Positions 1-5,987 of a DNA stretch of 6,264 bases are shown here, piece after piece. The notes below the pieces were generated by a model. That model was not told the DNA's origin. It saw only the letters and a list, made by a program, of their open reading frames with translations, and ran no database searches. Made by a program: the position numbers and the translations under genes. This stretch comes from UBA4644 sp964646225. GTDB taxonomy: Bacteria; Bacillota; Clostridia; Oscillospirales; Butyricicoccaceae. The stretch is from contig CAZYAD010000060.1 in the NCBI GenBank assembly GCA_964646225.1, positions 1 to 6,264 on the forward strand. The letters run 5' to 3'. The number at the start of each line of letters is the position of its first letter. Within the stretch, counting starts at the first letter, position 1.

Positions 1-531
1 CAGGAGCGGCGGGGCGAGTTCAAGGATATGCAGTATCTGGACACCCATCTGGTGGAACTGCACTATCAGATCCCGCTAAATGAGATCATCTATGACTTCT
101 TCGATGCCCTGAAGGCCCGCACCAAGGGCTACGCCTCGCTGGACTATCAGCTGTCGGAGTACCGCCCCTCCGATCTGGTGAAGGTGGATCTGCTGCTCAA
201 CGGCGACCAGGTGGATGCACTGTCCTTCATCGCCCACCGGGAAAAGGCCTATCCCCGCGCCCGCCGCATCTGCGAGAAGCTCAAGGAAAACATCCCCCGG
301 CAGATGTTCGAGGTGCCCATCCAGGCGGCCATCGGCGGCAAGGTCATCGCCCGGGAGACCGTCAAGGCCATGCGCAAGGATGTACTGGCCAAGTGCTACG
401 GCGGCGACATCACCCGAAAGAAAAAGCTGCTGGAAAAGCAGAAGGAGGGCAAAAAGAAGATGCGCTCTCTGGGCACCGTGCAGGTGCCGACCGAGGCCTT
501 TATGGCCGTCCTGCGGCTGGATGAGGAATAA
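1..531 (+). CDS. lepA: Elongation factor 4 (LepA), C-terminal part
   Basis: The 5' end is cut off by the window; the open frame runs from base 1 to TAA at 529-531, giving the last 176 residues of a protein normally near 600. LepA is a ribosome-binding translational GTPase related to EF-G, acting in the cytoplasm during translation. The GTPase domain is outside the window. What is visible is the second half: an EF-G domain-V-like part containing LNEIIYDFFDALKARTKGYAS, followed by the LepA-specific C-terminal domain with GGKVIARE, an AKCYGGDITRKKKLLEKQK stretch and the lysine-rich GKKKMR tail. This tail is diagnostic for LepA and absent from EF-G. One base separates its stop from the hemW start, so the two are almost certainly co-transcribed and translationally coupled. 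The lepA-hemW pair is a common arrangement in Firmicutes. Identity is secure; nothing looks broken. Confidence 0.96.
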   Translation, partial: QERRGEFKDMQYLDTHLVELHYQIPLNEIIYDFFDALKARTKGYASLDYQLSEYRPSDLVKVDLLLNGDQVDALSFIAHREKAYPRARRICEKLKENIPRQMFEVPIQAAIGGKVIARETVKAMRKDVLAKCYGGDITRKKKLLEKQKEGKKKMRSLGTVQVPTEAFMAVLRLDEE

Positions 532-532
532 C

Positions 533-1675
533 ATGCGCGGGCCGCTGGGCGTTTACTTCCACATCCCCTTCTGCCGCAGCAAATGCGCCTACTGCGACTT
601 CTGCTCCACCGCCGTCTGGGATGACCGGCTGATGGATGCCTATCTGGCGGCTCTGCTGCGGCAGCTGGAGGAGTTTTTTCTCCCCGGCGGCAGTTATCCG
701 GTGGATACGGTGTACATCGGCGGCGGTACGCCCTCGGTGTTCGGCGGAAAGCGCCTGGCCGCGCTGCTGAAGGCCCTGTACCGCAGGGCCAGACTGCTGC
801 CGGGGTGCGAGATCACGGTGGAGGTCAACCCGGAGAGCGCCGACAAGGCTCTGTTTCAGCAGCTGAAGCGGGCCGGGGTCAACCGCATCTCCATGGGAGT
901 GCAGACCTCCGATGATGCCCTGCTGCGGCGCATTGGCCGCATCCATACCTTTGAAAAGGCACGGGAGGCGGCAGCGCTCTGCAAGCGCTTCTGCACCGAC
1001 AACCTGTCTCTCGATCTGATCTACGGCCTGCCGGGGCAGACCCTGGAGGGCTGGCTGCAAAGCGTGGAGGACATCTGCGCACTGGAGCCCGAACACATCT
1101 CCTGCTACGCTCTCAAGCTGGAGGAGGGCACCCCCCTCTGGCGGGAAAATCCCCCTCTGCCCGATGACGACGCGCAGGCAGATATGTATCTGGCGGCGGT
1201 GGCGGCCCTGGCGGAACGGGGCTATGTCCAGTACGAGATCTCCAACTTTGCCCGGGCGGGATGCCGCTCCCGGCATAACAGCCGGTACTGGGATCTTTCG
1301 GAATATCTGGGCTTCGGCTGCGCCGCCCACAGCTTTTACGGCGGCAGGCGGTTCAGCTTCACGCCGGATATCCGCGCCTTCATCGATGGCATGCAGGGCA
1401 GCACTCCCATTGTGGAGGAGGCCGACGAGCTGGCCTTCGGCGACCGGGTGGGGGAGTTCGTGATGCTGGCGCTGCGCACCGCCGACGGCATCGATGAGGA
1501 TGCCTTCTTCACCCGCTGGGGGCGGGATTTTACCCCCTTTGCCCGGCGGCTGGAGCGGTATATGCCCACCGGCCATGTGCGGCGGGAGGGCGGCCGCTGG
1601 CGCCTGACGCCGGAGGGCTTTCTGGTGTCCAACGCCATCATCGGCGACGCGCTGGAGGCCCTGAGCGAAACCTGA
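533..1675 (+). CDS. hemW: HemW-type radical SAM protein (heme chaperone; formerly 'oxygen-independent coproporphyrinogen III oxidase-like')
   Basis: This is a 380-residue protein, the normal length for HemW. The ATG at 533 is chosen because it lies one base after the lepA stop, has GAGG about 6 nt upstream inside the lepA end, and puts the conserved VYFHIPFC block at residues 7-14; the frame stays open further upstream only inside lepA. The radical-SAM 4Fe-4S ligands are C14, C18 and C21 (CxxxCxxC). The following F23 is typical of HemW, whereas true HemN coproporphyrinogen oxidase has CxC there. YIGGGTPS at 61-68 is the SAM-binding glycine motif. HNSRYW at 248-253 and the following GFG..AHS block mark the HemW C-terminal region. 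Family members studied elsewhere bind heme and SAM and are proposed to deliver heme to respiratory proteins rather than oxidise coproporphyrinogen. A fourth cysteine, C24, follows the cluster motif. Role by family membership; the substrate in this organism is unknown. Confidence 0.93.
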   Translation: MRGPLGVYFHIPFCRSKCAYCDFCSTAVWDDRLMDAYLAALLRQLEEFFLPGGSYPVDTVYIGGGTPSVFGGKRLAALLKALYRRARLLPGCEITVEVNPESADKALFQQLKRAGVNRISMGVQTSDDALLRRIGRIHTFEKAREAAALCKRFCTDNLSLDLIYGLPGQTLEGWLQSVEDICALEPEHISCYALKLEEGTPLWRENPPLPDDDAQADMYLAAVAALAERGYVQYEISNFARAGCRSRHNSRYWDLSEYLGFGCAAHSFYGGRRFSFTPDIRAFIDGMQGSTPIVEEADELAFGDRVGEFVMLALRTADGIDEDAFFTRWGRDFTPFARRLERYMPTGHVRREGGRWRLTPEGFLVSNAIIGDALEALSET

Positions 1676-1696
1676 CAACAACAAGGGAGGGTACCC

Positions 1697-2725
1697 ATGA
1701 AGCCCACATTGAGCGAACTGATCCGGCCCTACCGGTCGATCTCCATCATCGGTATGTGCAAAAACGCCGGAAAAACCACCGCGCTGAACCGCATCATCCG
1801 GGAGATCAACGGCGATGGCCGGGTGCTGGCCCTGACCTCCATCGGTCGGGACGGCGAGGACAAGGATCTGGTCACCGGCACCAAAAAGCCCGGCATCCGG
1901 GTGGAGCGGGGCACATTGGTAGCCACCGCCTCTGACCTGATTCTGCGGCACTGCGATGTGACTCGGGAGATTATCGGCACCACCGGCATCTCTACCCCCA
2001 TGGGGGATGTGGTGCTGCTGCGGGCCAGAAGCGACGGCTCCATCCAGCTGGCGGGGCCTTCCATCACCAACCAACTGGCCCGGGTGCGGGAGGAGTTCTT
2101 CCGCCACGGGGCCGATGTGGTGATCATCGACGGCGCACTCAGTCGAAAGACCCTGTGCAGCCGCCGGGTGACCGAGGCCACCGTTCTGTGTACCGGCGCT
2201 TCCTATAACAAGAACATCGAAACGGTGGTGGAGGACACCGCCTATCACTGCCGGATCCTCACTCTGCCGGAGACCGAGGATCCCGCCCTGCGGGCGCTGG
2301 CCGCCGGGGACGAGGACTTCCGCGGCATGGTGCTTCTGGGAAAGCAGGAGCCCTGGACGGTGCCGGCCGGCCTTTCGCTGGAGGACGCCCTGCGGCGGCC
2401 CGAGGCACAGGGGACGGAGACGGTGTTTTTCGGCGGGGCCATGTCGGATTTCCTGATGAAGCCCCTGCTGATGTCCAGCGCTCCTCTGAAGGGTCTGACC
2501 TTTGTGGTGCGGGACAGCAGCAAGATCCTGCTGAAGCGGGAAAATTATGAGCGCATCGCCCGCCGTGGGGTGACGCTGAAGGTGCTGGACACCGTCAATC
2601 TGGTGGCAGTCACGGTGAACCCCTTTTCGGCCTATGGCTTCCACTTTTCCGCACAAGAGCTGATGGCCCGCATGGAGGCCCGGGTGGGCCTGCCGGTCAT
2701 CGATGTAATGGAGGATGCGAAATGA
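1697..2725 (+). CDS. kamB: KamB, P-loop NTPase-like protein of the lysine 5,6-aminomutase reactivase pair
   Basis: The protein has 342 residues. The ATG is supported by GGGAGG at 1685-1690, 6 nt upstream, and lies 21 nt after the hemW stop. GMCKNAGKTT (19-28) is a clear Walker A loop near the N-terminus, and VVIIDGALSRK (141-151) reads as a Walker-B-like strand ending in D145. The C-terminal part (SAYGFHFSAQELM near 311-323, then LPVIDVMED) has no motif I can assign. The match to KamB rests on the overall sequence type, the direct overlap with a MutS-like kamC, and the kal-kce-kdd genes just downstream. KamB and KamC accompany the adenosylcobalamin- and PLP-dependent lysine 5,6-aminomutase (KamD/KamE) in lysine fermenters and are believed to exchange damaged cobalamin so the enzyme regains activity. 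The biochemistry is recalled family knowledge, not visible here. A related protein of an ornithine aminomutase system is the main alternative. Confidence 0.82.
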   Translation: MKPTLSELIRPYRSISIIGMCKNAGKTTALNRIIREINGDGRVLALTSIGRDGEDKDLVTGTKKPGIRVERGTLVATASDLILRHCDVTREIIGTTGISTPMGDVVLLRARSDGSIQLAGPSITNQLARVREEFFRHGADVVIIDGALSRKTLCSRRVTEATVLCTGASYNKNIETVVEDTAYHCRILTLPETEDPALRALAAGDEDFRGMVLLGKQEPWTVPAGLSLEDALRRPEAQGTETVFFGGAMSDFLMKPLLMSSAPLKGLTFVVRDSSKILLKRENYERIARRGVTLKVLDTVNLVAVTVNPFSAYGFHFSAQELMARMEARVGLPVIDVMEDAK

Positions 2726-4293
2726 TCAGTCTGCCCTTTGCTCAGAGAGAAAACATCGGCTTCCAGTATGTGCTGGATGCCCTCAAGCCCTGCTCCCCCT
2801 ACGGCGAGGAGCGGGTGCGGGAGCTGCGGCCCCTTGGTCCGGAGGAAAAGCCGGAACTGCTGCGGCAGCTGTCCAATATCCGCCGGGTGCTCACCGTGGT
2901 GGACAGCGAAAGCGTCACCCGGCAGGAGCACGGCGTCCTTTGTGAGGAGGAGGGGGCTTCCGCCGAGTTGGAGGCCCTGCGCCGCCGGCTGGAGCAGGGC
3001 GAAGGCTGCCAGAAGGCGCTGGACAAGCTGCTGCTGGTGTTCATGACGGTGAAAAATGTCCGCCCGACCGCTCAAAAGTGCCGGGAGGCGGCACTGAACG
3101 AGATCGAGCTGTTTGAACTCAAGCGCTTCCTGCTGAAATGTGACGAGATGCTGCCCCTGTTCCGGGAGATCCAGCAGACCCTGCGGCTGGAGGGCATCTC
3201 GCTCCGGGACACCACCCCGGCGCTGGATCTGCTGGATCCTGAGGGCAACCGGGTGGCATCCTTCTTTATCGGCGACGGCTGGTCCCAGACCCTGCGGGCA
3301 CTGCGGAAAGAAAAGCGGGCGCTGGAGGAGGACATCCGCCGTCTGCCCGACGGCGATGAAAAGGAGGCCCTGCAGGCCCGCCGCTCGGTGGTGGCTGCCG
3401 ACGAGGAACAGGAGGAGATGCGCATCCGCGGGGAGCTTTCGGTGGCGCTGCGGCCCTATATCGACGATATGCTCCACAATATGGAGGCCATCGCCGACAT
3501 CGACCTGACGGTGGAAAAGGCCTGCCTGGCCAAGCGCTACGGCGGCTGTATGCCCACCTTTACCGAAAGCACGCTGGAAATGACCGATATGGTCAACCCT
3601 CAGATCGCCGACGCCGTTTTTGGCCGGGGCAAGACCTTCACCCCGGTATCCATCCGGCTGGAAAAGGGTGCTACCGTCATCACCGGCGCAAACATGGGCG
3701 GAAAGAGCGTGGCCCTCAAGACCATCGCTTTGAACATTCTGCTGATCCAGTGCGGCTTTTTCCCCTTTGCAAAGACCGCCGTCGCCCCGCTGTTTGACGG
3801 GATGTACATCATCTCCGAGGATCTGGAAAACATCGACCGGGGCCTGTCCAGCTTTGGCGGCGAGATGGTACGCTTCAACCAGGTGGCTGAAAAGCTGGGG
3901 GAGGGCTTCTCCTTCCTGATGCTGGATGAGTTCGCCCGGGGCACCAACCCCGAGGAGGGGGCTGCCATCGTGCAGGCCGTCACCGAATACCTCAACGGGA
4001 AAAACGCCGTCACCGTCCTGGCCACCCACTACGACAATGTGGCTCAGCGTGCCTCTGCTCACTACCAGGTCATCGGCCTGAAGGAACTGGATGTGGATGC
4101 CCTGCAAAAGGAGATCGCCGCCTGCGGCGGGGATGTGGGGGTGGAGCTCATCGGCCGCCACATGAATTACGGCCTGTACCGGGTGGAGGGCAAGCAGGAT
4201 TGTCCCCGGGACGCCATCAACATCTGCCGCCTGCTGGGAATGCAGCCTGATATCCTGGAAATGGTGGAAAAAAACTATGAAAGACGACTGTGA
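2722..4293 (+). CDS. kamC: KamC, MutS-like ATPase of the lysine 5,6-aminomutase reactivase pair
   Basis: This 523-residue protein starts with an ATG overlapping the kamB stop (ATGA, 2722-2725); GGAGG at 2710-2714 inside kamB is its ribosome binding site, so translation is coupled. The C-terminal half is a MutS-family ATPase domain: Walker A TGANMGGKS (321-329), a signature-like SSFGGEM (376-382), Walker B FLMLDE (398-403) followed by FARGTNPEEG, and the switch histidine in ATHYD (434-438). A charged helical stretch around 190-240 resembles MutS lever or clamp helices. The protein is far shorter than mismatch-repair MutS (about 850) and lacks its N-terminal mismatch-reading domain; it also lacks the Smr tail of MutS2. 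It is therefore not a repair protein. Given KamB next to it and lysine-fermentation genes downstream, it is best read as the ATPase that helps reactivate lysine 5,6-aminomutase. A 'DNA mismatch repair MutS' label would be misleading. Confidence 0.85.
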   Translation: MISLPFAQRENIGFQYVLDALKPCSPYGEERVRELRPLGPEEKPELLRQLSNIRRVLTVVDSESVTRQEHGVLCEEEGASAELEALRRRLEQGEGCQKALDKLLLVFMTVKNVRPTAQKCREAALNEIELFELKRFLLKCDEMLPLFREIQQTLRLEGISLRDTTPALDLLDPEGNRVASFFIGDGWSQTLRALRKEKRALEEDIRRLPDGDEKEALQARRSVVAADEEQEEMRIRGELSVALRPYIDDMLHNMEAIADIDLTVEKACLAKRYGGCMPTFTESTLEMTDMVNPQIADAVFGRGKTFTPVSIRLEKGATVITGANMGGKSVALKTIALNILLIQCGFFPFAKTAVAPLFDGMYIISEDLENIDRGLSSFGGEMVRFNQVAEKLGEGFSFLMLDEFARGTNPEEGAAIVQAVTEYLNGKNAVTVLATHYDNVAQRASAHYQVIGLKELDVDALQKEIAACGGDVGVELIGRHMNYGLYRVEGKQDCPRDAINICRLLGMQPDILEMVEKNYERRL

Positions 4294-4299
4294 AATCTA

Positions 4300-4328
4300 T
4301 TGACATCTTTTCGACAATCGGGTATAAT
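4300..4328 (+). promoter_or_regulatory. Consensus housekeeping (sigma-70/SigA) promoter of the lysine fermentation operon
   Basis: TTGACA at 4300-4305 and TATAAT at 4323-4328 are both exact consensus hexamers with the ideal 17-bp spacer. There is no extended -10 TG. Transcription should begin around 4334-4336, giving a leader of about 330 nt before kal. The -35 box begins only 7 nt after the kamC stop, and no terminator separates them. Such a strong core promoter fits a pathway whose control is exercised after initiation by the riboswitch that follows. Confidence 0.93.
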
Positions 4329-4375
4329 CTGATATGAGAAGAGCTGTCTTTTTCATCGAAAATTACATAAATGGG

Positions 4376-4542
4376 CAATAGAGGCGCGGAGAATAAGGTA
4401 AGGCTCCGATGACAACGGGAAGGATCCCGGAGGCGGAGCGCGAATGTATCCTCCGCCGAAAGAGCGGGCTGGATCCTGACATCCGCTCTTGGGAGCCGCA
4501 GTCAGTGTGCGGTTACTGTCATGTCGTCATGAAGCGCTATTG
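4376..4542 (+). promoter_or_regulatory. Lysine riboswitch (L box) aptamer, predicted ON switch
   Basis: All five aptamer helices can be drawn. P1 pairs CAATAG 4376-4381 with CTATTG 4537-4542. P2 pairs 4386-4391 with 4451-4456. Its upper part pairs 4403-4408 with 4434-4439 and ends in hairpin 4416-4420/4425-4429. P3 pairs 4460-4467 with 4483-4490. P4 pairs 4496-4500 with 4508-4512. P5 pairs 4519-4523 with 4528-4532. The tertiary L2-L3 kissing pair is present: AGGATC (4421-4426) is complementary to GATCCT (4472-4477). Junction sequences match the class: AGAGGCGC after P1, CGCCGAAAG between P2 and P3, and ACTGTCA before P5. It lies between a consensus promoter and kal, in front of lysine-degrading enzymes. 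The 3' strand of P1 is also part of the terminator's 5' arm, so ligand-stabilised P1 should prevent termination. The class is secure; the ON direction is inferred from base pairing and gene content. Confidence 0.95.
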
Positions 4543-4580
4543 ATTGTAGAGTCTCTTTTACAATTTATAGCGCTTTTTTA
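4532..4580 (+). terminator. Intrinsic terminator: expression platform of the lysine riboswitch
   Basis: AAGCGCTAT (4532-4540) pairs perfectly with ATAGCGCTT (4567-4575). After a small internal loop the stem continues with TTGTA (4544-4548) against TACAA (4559-4563), capped by a short loop. Six T residues (4574-4579) follow at the base of the stem. The 5' arm contains 4537-4540, used by riboswitch P1, and A4532, used by P5, so terminator and folded aptamer cannot coexist. Without lysine the stem should form and stop transcription about 90 nt before kal. It is also the first terminator-like structure downstream of kamC, so it may end transcripts coming from lepA-hemW-kamBC. Confidence 0.92.
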
Positions 4581-4667
4581 TCGGCGCGGCCCGTGAAAAT
4601 CGAAAAACCGGCCAAAATTTTGCGTGTTTTATTAAAATAACCATAAAATTTTTAGGAGGAAACTACA

Positions 4668-5066
4668 ATGGAAACTGCTAAGTCTATGCTGAGACTCCGC
4701 ATGAGCGCAAAGGACGCCCATTACGGCGGAAATCTGGTGGACGGCGCCCACATGGTGCACCTGTTCGGCGATGTGGCTACCGAGCTGCTGATTATCCAGG
4801 ATGGCGATGAGGGCCTGTTCTGCGCTTACGACAACATCGAGTTTCTGGCTCCCGTTTACGCCGGCGACTACATCGAGGCCGTTGGCGAGATCACCAAGGT
4901 CGGCAACACCTCCCGCAAGATGAAGTTCGAGGCCCGCAAGGTCATCGTTTCCCGCCCCGACATCAACGATTCCGCCGCCGATGTGCTGGCTGAGCCCATT
5001 GTGGTCTGCCGCGCCACCGGTACCTGCGTCACCCCCAAGGATAAGCAGAACGTCCCCCGCAAGTAA
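4668..5066 (+). CDS. kal: 3-aminobutyryl-CoA ammonia-lyase (Kal), hotdog-fold
   Basis: The 132-residue protein has the size expected for the small Kal family. The ATG at 4668 has AGGAGG at 4654-4659, 8 nt upstream, in an AT-rich leader. Kal removes ammonia from L-3-aminobutyryl-CoA to give crotonyl-CoA, the last lysine-specific step; crotonyl-CoA then enters the usual butyrate-forming route. The sequence reads as a single hotdog domain: a first strand, DAHYGGNLVDGAHMVHLFGD (16-35) leading into the central helix, then strands around 56-78 (NIEFLAPVYAGDYIEAVGEI) and 82-95, and a final strand near 111-121 (IVVCRATGTC). I cannot assign the catalytic residues with confidence. The family call rests on this pattern and on its place as first gene of a kal-kce-kdd series. 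Arginine codons are CGC apart from one AGA, unlike the CGG-rich kamBC. Expression is predicted to need lysine through the upstream riboswitch. Confidence 0.92.
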   Translation: METAKSMLRLRMSAKDAHYGGNLVDGAHMVHLFGDVATELLIIQDGDEGLFCAYDNIEFLAPVYAGDYIEAVGEITKVGNTSRKMKFEARKVIVSRPDINDSAADVLAEPIVVCRATGTCVTPKDKQNVPRK

Positions 5067-5114
5067 GCACCACAGAGCACACCCACATTATTTGCGAGAA
5101 AGGAACTGATCCCA

Positions 5115-5936
5115 ATGGAAAAGCTGATCATCACCGCCGCCATCTGCGGCGCTGAAGTTACCAAGGCCCACAACCCCGCCGTCCCCTACACCAAGGAGGA
5201 GATGGTCCGGGAGGCCAAGGCCGCCTATGATGCCGGCGCTGCCGTCATCCATGTCCATGTCCGTGAGGACGATGGCACCCCCACCCAGTCCAAGGCCCGC
5301 TTTGCCGAGATCCTGCCCGCCATCCAGGAGGCCTGCCCCGAAGCAATCCTGATTCCCTCCACCGGCGGCGCCACCGGCATGACCCCCGAGGAGCGCCTGC
5401 AGCCCACCGAGCTGATGCCCGAGATGGCCACTCTGGACTGCGGCACCTGCAACTTCGGTGACGATATCTTTGTCAACGATATGCCCACCATGCGCGCCTT
5501 TGGCAAGCGGATGCTGGAAAACAACATCAAGCCCGAGTACGAGTGCTTTGAGATCGGTCATCTGGACACCGTGGTCAATATGGCCAACAAGGGCCTGGTG
5601 CCCGGCGCTCCCATGCAGTTCAACTTCGTTCTGGGCGTCAACGGCTGCACCCCTGCCACTCCCGAAAACCTGGCCTTCCTGGTGAACAAGATCCCCGCCG
5701 GCTCCACCTGGACGGTCACCGGCGTCGGCCGCGGTGCCTGGCCCATGGTCGCCACCGGTATCATCATGGGCGGTCATGTCCGCGTCGGCTTCGAGGATAA
5801 CATCTATCTGGAGCGCGGCGTCAAGGCCAAGTCCAACGGCGAGCTGGTGGAAAAGGTCAAGGCCTTTGCCAAACTGCTGGGCCGTGAGGTCGCCACTCCC
5901 GCCGAGGCCCGCGAGATCCTGGGCCTGAAGAAGTAA
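5115..5936 (+). CDS. kce: 3-keto-5-aminohexanoate cleavage enzyme (Kce), BKACE family
   Basis: The protein has 273 residues, the usual length. The ATG at 5115 is preceded by AAGGAA at 5100-5105, about 9 nt away, a weaker ribosome site than those of kal and kdd. Kce takes 3-keto-5-aminohexanoate and acetyl-CoA and yields acetoacetate and L-3-aminobutyryl-CoA, the substrate of Kal. It is a Zn-dependent TIM-barrel enzyme (DUF849/BKACE). The Zn ligands are visible as H46 and H48 in VIHVHVRED (44-52) and E227 in RVGFEDN (223-229). Catalytic-site residues known from the Cloacimonas enzyme, as I recall them (E14, S82, R226, D231), correspond to E14, S82, R223 and D228 here. The last two shift by the same three residues as the zinc glutamate (230 to 227). 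The IPSTGG segment is at 80-85. The gene sits 48 nt after kal with no terminator between them, so it belongs to the riboswitch-controlled operon. BKACE members differ in substrate, but the neighbours settle this one. Confidence 0.95.
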   Translation: MEKLIITAAICGAEVTKAHNPAVPYTKEEMVREAKAAYDAGAAVIHVHVREDDGTPTQSKARFAEILPAIQEACPEAILIPSTGGATGMTPEERLQPTELMPEMATLDCGTCNFGDDIFVNDMPTMRAFGKRMLENNIKPEYECFEIGHLDTVVNMANKGLVPGAPMQFNFVLGVNGCTPATPENLAFLVNKIPAGSTWTVTGVGRGAWPMVATGIIMGGHVRVGFEDNIYLERGVKAKSNGELVEKVKAFAKLLGREVATPAEAREILGLKK

Positions 5937-5987
5937 TTCATCCCCCGTTATTCATTTTATAAATTATATTTTAGGAGGAAACCACCA

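Noticed and set aside
500..2656. A 718-codon open frame on the minus strand across hemW and kamB
   Set aside because: It lies opposite two well-identified genes. Its translation is rich in H, Q, G and A with no recognisable domain, as expected for the complement of GC-rich coding DNA.
2632..4161. A 509-codon open frame on the minus strand opposite kamC
   Set aside because: Same cause: antisense of a GC-biased gene with clear MutS-type motifs. No plausible protein family or ribosome site.
2722..4293. KamC as a DNA mismatch repair protein or MutS2
   Set aside because: It lacks the MutS N-terminal mismatch domain and the MutS2 Smr domain, is much shorter, and overlaps kamB beside lysine fermentation genes.
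4334..4381. A 15-codon reading frame (ATG at 4334, TAG at 4379-4381) at the very start of the leader, ending in the 5' strand of P1
   Set aside because: It would have to be leaderless, since the predicted start of transcription is at or next to its ATG. It has no lysine codons, and such short frames occur by chance. A translated peptide controlling P1 cannot be excluded but has no support.
4588..4613. GGCC/GGCC inverted repeat after the terminator
   Set aside because: Only four base pairs around an 18-nt loop and no T-run after it except a mixed AAAATTTT; too weak to call a hairpin or terminator.
4620..4649. A possible second promoter before kal (TTGCGT, then ATAAAA)
   Set aside because: Both boxes are poor matches in an AT-rich stretch, and the start of transcription would fall in the ribosome binding site.
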